From contig JALWEA010000609.1 in assembly GCA_027039465.1 (NCBI GenBank), positions 1-6,663 of the forward strand: a DNA stretch of 6,663 bases. The letters are read 5' to 3'. Numbering within the stretch: position 1 is the stretch's first letter; each line of letters opens with the position of its first letter. Position numbers and translations under genes: made by a program. The DNA is from Calditrichia bacterium (GTDB taxonomy: Bacteria > Calditrichota > Calditrichia > Calditrichales > Calditrichaceae). The notes under the pieces were generated by a model that saw only the letters and a program-made list of their open reading frames with translations, was not told the origin of the DNA and made no database searches. Below are positions 5,242-6,663 of the stretch, piece after piece.

Positions 5242-5253
5242 CAGAATAGAACA

Positions 5254-6663
5254 ATGAAACAGTTCGATGTAGTCGTTGTGGGTGGCGGCCATGCCGGAAT
5301 CGAAGCGGCTTACGTCCCGGCAAAAATGGGATTAAAGACGGCTTTGGTCACCCTCGATAAACGTAAAATCGGTTTGATGTCTTGCAATCCGGCCATTGGC
5401 GGTTTGGCTAAAGGGCAGTTAGTGCGTGAAATCGATGCCCTTGGCGGATTAATGGCTAAAATTACGGACGTAGCCGGAATACATTTTAAGATGCTAAACA
5501 CATCCAAAGGCCCGGCCGTGCAGTCTCCACGCGCTCAAGCCGACCGACTTGGGTACGCCAAAGTGGCTCGTCGCTTTATCGAACAAACCGAAAACCTGAC
5601 AATTATCGAAGATATGGCCGTTGGGGTCAAAATAGAGCACGGGCAAATCACTCATGTAATTTTACGGGATTCAGGGGTTATTCAAACCAGGGCGGCCATA
5701 ATTACGGCCGGTACCTTTTTAAACGGCGTTATTTACATCGGACTAAACAAATTGGCCGCCGGTAGAGCAGGAGAACTTCCAGCGGAAGGATTAACCGAAT
5801 CTTTGGTTTCTTACGGCTTTGAATCGGGGCGCTTGAAAACCGGAACGCCGCCGCGTGTGCACAGGGATTCCATTAACTACGAAAAATTAATTGTGCAGCA
5901 TCCGGACAAGGAACCGACTCCGTTTTCGTTCTCTACGGAGAAAATTACTCAGCCGCAAATCGACTGCTACATTACACACACGAATGAAAAAACGCATGAG
6001 ATTTTGCGCACGGGTTTTGCACGATCGCCGCTATTCACGGGTATGATTCACGGCAAAGGGCCGAGATATTGTCCTTCAATCGAAGATAAAATCTTTCGTT
6101 TTTCCGAAAAGAACAAACACCAAATCTTTTTGGAGCCGGAAGGCTACACTTCGGAAGAGGTTTATGTCAACGGATTTTCAACCAGTTTACCCGTTGATAC
6201 ACAGGAGAACGCCATTCGAACCATCCCCGGTCTTGAGAACGCTAAAATAGTCCGCCTTGGCTACGCGGTGGAATACGATTTTTTTCCGCCTCATCAATTA
6301 AAGAATACGCTTGAAACCAAGTCCGTAAAAAATTTGTTTTTTGCCGGACAAATCAATGGCACTTCGGGTTACGAAGAAGCGGCGGCGCAGGGAATTATTG
6401 CCGGAATCAATGCCGCCCATAATCTTTTGGAAAAAGAGCCGTTTGTGTTGGATCGGGCCGATGCGTACATCGGTGTGCTTGTGGACGATCTGATCAATAA
6501 AATTCACACGGAACCATATCGCATGTTTACTTCCAGCGCGGAATTCCGATTGTTGCTGCGCCAGGACAATGCGGATTTGCGTTTAATGGAGAAGGGATGG
6601 CAGCTGGGTTTGGTTGATGAAAAAACCTACGAAAAATTGCTCAAGAAAAAGGAAGATATTCGG
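5254..6663 (+). CDS. mnmG: tRNA uridine-5-carboxymethylaminomethyl modification enzyme MnmG, 5' part of gene
   Basis: MnmG (GidA) is the FAD- and NADH-using partner of MnmE in U34 modification of tRNA. The frame is open from ATG 5254 to the right edge: 470 codons of a protein usually about 620-630 long. Visible features are the dinucleotide-binding GGGHAGIEAA at 10-19, SCNPAIGGLAKGQLVREID at 43-61, LKTGTPPR, GPRYCPSIEDKI around 269-280, HQIFLEPEG and GQINGTSGYEEAAAQG. C44 and C273 correspond to the two conserved cysteines (C47 and C277 in E. coli). In the conserved TEPYRMFTSRAEYRL block the usual arginine is serine (S428) and tyrosine is phenylalanine (F431). No clear Shine-Dalgarno precedes the start; the parS palindrome lies there instead, so translation may be coupled to mnmE. 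Confidence 0.98.
   Translation, partial: MKQFDVVVVGGGHAGIEAAYVPAKMGLKTALVTLDKRKIGLMSCNPAIGGLAKGQLVREIDALGGLMAKITDVAGIHFKMLNTSKGPAVQSPRAQADRLGYAKVARRFIEQTENLTIIEDMAVGVKIEHGQITHVILRDSGVIQTRAAIITAGTFLNGVIYIGLNKLAAGRAGELPAEGLTESLVSYGFESGRLKTGTPPRVHRDSINYEKLIVQHPDKEPTPFSFSTEKITQPQIDCYITHTNEKTHEILRTGFARSPLFTGMIHGKGPRYCPSIEDKIFRFSEKNKHQIFLEPEGYTSEEVYVNGFSTSLPVDTQENAIRTIPGLENAKIVRLGYAVEYDFFPPHQLKNTLETKSVKNLFFAGQINGTSGYEEAAAQGIIAGINAAHNLLEKEPFVLDRADAYIGVLVDDLINKIHTEPYRMFTSSAEFRLLLRQDNADLRLMEKGWQLGLVDEKTYEKLLKKKEDIR

Noticed and set aside
5235..5258. GTG within the parS palindrome as an upstream start for mnmG
   Set aside because: It is out of frame with mnmG and reaches a TGA after seven codons.
5310..5507. 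Minus-strand open frame opposite mnmG
   Set aside because: Opposes the conserved FAD-binding part of MnmG; no independent evidence of coding.
6298..6507. Minus-strand open frame opposite mnmG
   Set aside because: Opposes conserved MnmG sequence including GQINGTSGYEEAAAQG; shadow frame.

Overview
The window is a chromosomal replication-origin neighbourhood from a Gram-negative bacterium. YidC carries the large periplasmic P1 domain, which points to an outer-membrane organism. The lysine at the YidC groove position (K404) is a substitution I associate with Bacteroidota-like (FCB) lineages. Strong GGAGG ribosome binding sites at dnaN and rpmH argue against Bacteroidota proper. An FCB-type phylum such as Calditrichota or Marinimicrobia would fit, but the sequence alone does not fix this.

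Layout. Positions 1-640 hold the first 213 codons of dnaN (beta clamp) on the minus strand, running off the left edge. Positions 641-1313 are non-coding and AT-rich and hold the likely oriC: two DnaA boxes sharing one base (961-977), preceded by a trinucleotide series resembling a DnaA-trio (933-956), preceded in turn by an AT-rich segment with three ACTTATT repeats (910-932). Two weaker DnaA boxes and two 9-bp inverted repeats lie to the right, and candidate divergent promoters sit at each end. On the plus strand follows the classic cluster rpmH (1314-1472), rnpA (1450-1821), yidD (1784-1993), yidC (2014-3825), mnmE (3847-5220) and the first 470 codons of mnmG (5254-6663, running off the right edge). 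The first three genes overlap one another; the later gaps are 20, 21 and 33 bp, so the six genes look like one transcription unit. All genes point away from the DnaA boxes, i.e. they are co-oriented with forks leaving this origin.

How the genes work together. RpmH (ribosomal protein L34) and RnpA (RNase P protein) serve translation and tRNA maturation. YidD and YidC insert membrane proteins. MnmE and MnmG form one complex that modifies U34 of tRNAs. DnaN clamps the replicase. A ParB-binding parS palindrome lies between mnmE and mnmG, about 4.3 kb from the DnaA boxes, linking the locus to chromosome segregation.

Most notable points: the DnaA-trio-like origin; dnaA absent from its usual place beside dnaN; a 14-bp terminator-like hairpin inside rnpA; a 10-bp stem that puts the mnmE Shine-Dalgarno and start codon in its loop; and the parS site. 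No mobile element, CRISPR array, tRNA or rRNA was seen.
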